Source: a virus. From it: a stretch of DNA of 21,746 nucleotides. The stretch is from IMG/VR virus record IMGVR_UViG_3300032093_000964, positions 1 to 21,746 of that record; one strand, given 5' to 3'. The position numbers and the translations under genes are program-made. Under the pieces are notes generated by a model, which saw only the letters and a program-made list of their open reading frames with translations, searched no databases and was not told the origin of the DNA. Position 1 is the stretch's first letter, and every line of letters starts with the position of its first letter. This document shows positions 19,890-21,746 of this stretch, piece by piece.

Positions 19890-20558
19890 TTAATTTTCTG
19901 TGAATTCTTTTGCCATCGGAAATACTTTGGCAACTACTTCTGCACATTTACGTGCGATGAGCATGTGCTCTTTTTGTGTGCCGTTTGCTGAACGTAACTG
20001 TATGTAGTGTATCCAACTACGCAAGGTTCCATTCATATACAAACGTGATACTGTTAGACCTTCTGGCAAAACTACACGGGCTTGTTCTTTTGCAAGACCA
20101 TTTTCTATAGCCCACTCATACGCTTGTTTTGCTCTTAGAATTACTGATGCTTGTTCTGATTCCCATCTTTCTTGCAAGTAATCATCATTCGTTTCAATAG
20201 AATTTTGTCGATTCTTTGTATCTTGTAATCTAGCTTCACGATACACAAAATCCAAATCTTCTACAGGATTAGCATAACGCTGTGAAAATTCCTGAAAAGA
20301 AAAAGAACGGTGACGAAGCATCTGTCTAGCAATATCTCTTGTGGTTTCAATTTCTAAACACATACTCACCATCTCTAAAGGTGACCAGTGTTGGTTTTTG
20401 ATGAGATAACGAATTAACTTCTCACTTGTTTCTTTATTTGATTGGTTACTGGGATTTGATACTCTTGCACAGAAAGCGACTAACTCTTGTAAATCTTTTT
20501 CAATGCCACCACCTGATGTTCGTGCTATTTGTGAATAACTAATCAAATTAACTTTCAT
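19890..20558 (-). CDS. thyX: Flavin-dependent thymidylate synthase ThyX
   Basis: A 222-residue protein with the ThyX signature RHRSFSFQEFSQRY (82-95), including the RHRx7S core. The usual flanking segments are present: NQHWSPLEM (55-63) before it, and VLPEGLTVSRLYMNGTLRSW (about 163-182) with SWIHYIQLR after it. It converts dUMP to dTMP with methylene-tetrahydrofolate, NADPH and FAD. The ATG is one base after the primase stop and the nrdA start is 23 bases downstream. Length matches the family. Confidence 0.97.
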   Translation of the reverse strand: MKVNLISYSQIARTSGGGIEKDLQELVAFCARVSNPSNQSNKETSEKLIRYLIKNQHWSPLEMVSMCLEIETTRDIARQMLRHRSFSFQEFSQRYANPVEDLDFVYREARLQDTKNRQNSIETNDDYLQERWESEQASVILRAKQAYEWAIENGLAKEQARVVLPEGLTVSRLYMNGTLRSWIHYIQLRSANGTQKEHMLIARKCAEVVAKVFPMAKEFTEN

Positions 20559-20559
20559 G

Positions 20560-21591
20560 TTAAACTCTTTTCCAAAATGTAAATCTAGTTTGTGCTTCCA
20601 AACCAGAAAAAGTATTATTACTTATAATTTCTTCAATTGCGTCAGGTGAAATGCCTGACATTACCATTTCATTTATATCTTTGGCTTCAATATAATCTGG
20701 CCATATCACTACCTTATAACCTAATTCTATCGAATTGTGCATCATCTTTAGAATTTCTTTATTTCTTTTTTCATTATCATAGATGAGAATCTTTTCTTTG
20801 CAATCTACATTCTTAGCTGCGATTGAAAGATTTCCATCACCTGAAGCGATGCAGTTATTTAGAAACAAGGAATCTAACTGGCCTTCTACAATTCTTACTG
20901 GTTGATTTAAATCAACTGTATCCATACCAAACAATAACTTATCTTTTGAATCGTTTGTTCTCACGGTAACATAACGAAGCACTTTACTTCCAGATTCCAA
21001 TGATCGACCAGTTACAGCGATTAATTCATTGTAATGGTCATAGAAAGGTATAACTAGACGAGCATCAGGTACTAATTCTTTATCACAATCAGGTATGAGT
21101 TTCTTAATGAACTTCTCATAGTTGGTTGTGAAATAGAGGTTATCAAAAAACTTTTCTGGTATTTTTCTTTTTTGTACGTATGTTAAACAAAAATGTCCAG
21201 AAGGCAAGTCCGAAAGTCTATCTGCGTATTCGAATGTTGTTTGCTTTTTGATCTTATCAAATTTGGGTTGTGGTATGTCGAAAGTTGGCTTTTGGTAATT
21301 GGAGTTACCTGATTCGCCGGCCTTGTATCTCTCAAGGATATATTCTTGATATAAGGCTGAGTCGGTGTGTTTAATAAGATTGCCAAGGTTCGTACTCGCT
21401 GCACAATTGTGACATCTGTAAAATAAACCACCAGATTTCTCGAAAACATATCCTCGAGCTTTAGATTTATTTTTCTGTGAATCACCACAGAAGTTACAAG
21501 AAAAATTGAATAGGTTAGTATCTTTCTGTTTGAAGTTACGCAAACGAGAAGAAATTAACCGCAAATACTTCACATCAATAGACAGAGACAT
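20560..21591 (-). CDS. DNA primase, T4 gp61-like
   Basis: A 343-residue protein. A zinc ribbon (CNFC, Cys32/Cys35, and CHNC, Cys60/Cys63) is followed by a linker and a TOPRIM-type core: RLVIPFYDHYNELIAVTGR (178-196), VRIVEGQLDSLFL (232-244) with Glu236, and ILIYDNEKRN (268-277) with Asp272 and Glu274. This order and size match the T4 gene 61 primase, which lays RNA primers with the gp41 helicase. The gene starts a leftward operon behind a consensus promoter and has no Shine-Dalgarno before its ATG (only AT-rich sequence), so initiation may be weak or unconventional. Confidence 0.9.
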   Translation of the reverse strand: MSLSIDVKYLRLISSRLRNFKQKDTNLFNFSCNFCGDSQKNKSKARGYVFEKSGGLFYRCHNCAASTNLGNLIKHTDSALYQEYILERYKAGESGNSNYQKPTFDIPQPKFDKIKKQTTFEYADRLSDLPSGHFCLTYVQKRKIPEKFFDNLYFTTNYEKFIKKLIPDCDKELVPDARLVIPFYDHYNELIAVTGRSLESGSKVLRYVTVRTNDSKDKLLFGMDTVDLNQPVRIVEGQLDSLFLNNCIASGDGNLSIAAKNVDCKEKILIYDNEKRNKEILKMMHNSIELGYKVVIWPDYIEAKDINEMVMSGISPDAIEEIISNNTFSGLEAQTRFTFWKRV

Positions 21592-21619
21592 AATATAGTA
21601 AATTATTTAATGAACGACT

Positions 21620-21651
21620 ATTATAACAGAAACTTGATGAAGTATCAAGTT
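21620..21651 (-). promoter_or_regulatory. Strong promoter with overlapping palindrome before the primase gene
   Basis: On the minus strand: TTGATA (21648-21643), a 17-base spacer, TATAAT (21625-21620). A palindrome AACTTGAT-5-ATCAAGTT (21651-21631) overlaps the -35 and spacer, as expected of an operator or symmetric protein site. The -35 lies next to the stop of the preceding gene. Transcription should start near 21613, giving a leader of about 22 bases. Confidence 0.85.
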
Positions 21652-21746
21652 ATATAAACAACTTTACCAATGACTCAAATTTAATGTTGGAGATTACCCA
21701 AGCTAAGATTATTACCCCACCAGCAATCATCCATTTCCATTGGGTG
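21650..21746 (-). CDS. C-terminus of a small membrane protein (runs off right edge)
   Basis: A minus-strand frame open from the window edge to TAA (21652-21650) encodes 31 visible residues. TQWKWMIAGGVIILAWVISN is mostly one hydrophobic helix, followed by IKFESLVKLFI. The end of the gene overlaps the palindrome of the primase promoter. A short membrane protein is likely; identity unknown. Confidence 0.5.
   Translation of the reverse strand, partial: TQWKWMIAGGVIILAWVISNIKFESLVKLFI

Noticed and set aside
19867-19947. N-terminal extension of NrdA (27 residues)
   Set aside because: It overlaps the end of thyX in another frame and lacks a ribosome site, whereas ATG 19866 has GGAG at good spacing.
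1-21746. tRNA genes and attachment sites
   Set aside because: No cloverleaf with a recognisable T-arm was seen on either strand by eye; a covariance-model scan would be needed to exclude a divergent one.

Overview
The window looks like part of the genome of a T4-like myovirus of a Gram-negative, probably aquatic, host. The sequence is AT-rich, and genes are tightly packed with overlapping or adjacent start and stop codons. T4-type replication and nucleotide genes (gp61-like primase, thyX, nrdA, nrdB, thioredoxin) sit next to a tail-fibre module of the kind seen in marine T4-like phages. Host-derived metabolic genes (pstS, an OprO/P-type porin, an A-type Fe-S carrier) are inserted among them. 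The host cannot be named from the sequence; an outer-membrane porin with a terminal Phe and a periplasmic PstS require a diderm host, and a proteobacterium is the likeliest guess.

Layout. (1) Positions 1-1828, minus strand: small early-type genes (a partial zinc-ribbon protein resembling methyltransferases, a one-TM protein, an HExxH protein, a CxxC zinc-finger protein and three small unknowns, one only 47 aa). A near-consensus promoter and a terminator lie among them. (2) 1929-9226, plus strand: tail-fibre and adhesin cassette. It holds two small fibre-type proteins, a glycine-rich adhesin, a 1411-residue fibre built of 21/28-residue Ala/Asn/Thr-rich repeats around a central globular domain, and three tandem collar-like paralogues with paired HxH motifs. 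(3) 9272-11127, plus strand: a small phage protein, a fused double 2OG-Fe(II) oxygenase and a Cys-containing small protein. (4) 11116-12445, minus strand: IscA-like carrier, secreted SNase-type nuclease, 49-aa zinc ribbon and GIY-YIG-like nuclease. (5) 12470-15057, minus strand: a self-contained phosphate-uptake cassette consisting of a Pho-box-like triple repeat, a long start-codon hairpin, pstS, the OprP-like porin and an intrinsic terminator. (6) 15065-21591, minus strand: nucleotide and replication operon of primase, thyX, nrdA, a GATase1-like protein, three very small genes, thioredoxin, nrdB and a methyltransferase-like protein, starting at a consensus promoter overlapped by a palindrome. 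The C-terminus of another small membrane protein runs off the right edge.

The most interesting region is 12470-15057. A phage gene pair appears to supply both the outer-membrane pore and the periplasmic binding protein for phosphate. Its own regulatory region carries a host-type Pho-box signature and an RNA fold that would bury the pstS start codon. The neighbouring exported nuclease and Fe-S carrier fit a broader picture of a phage that adjusts host nutrient supply while the ribonucleotide reductase/ThyX operon makes dNTPs.

Five complete small genes (44-54 aa or shorter) at 1685-1828, 11517-11666, 16993-17127, 17137-17301 and 17288-17419, plus partial genes at both edges, were found by reading the gaps directly.
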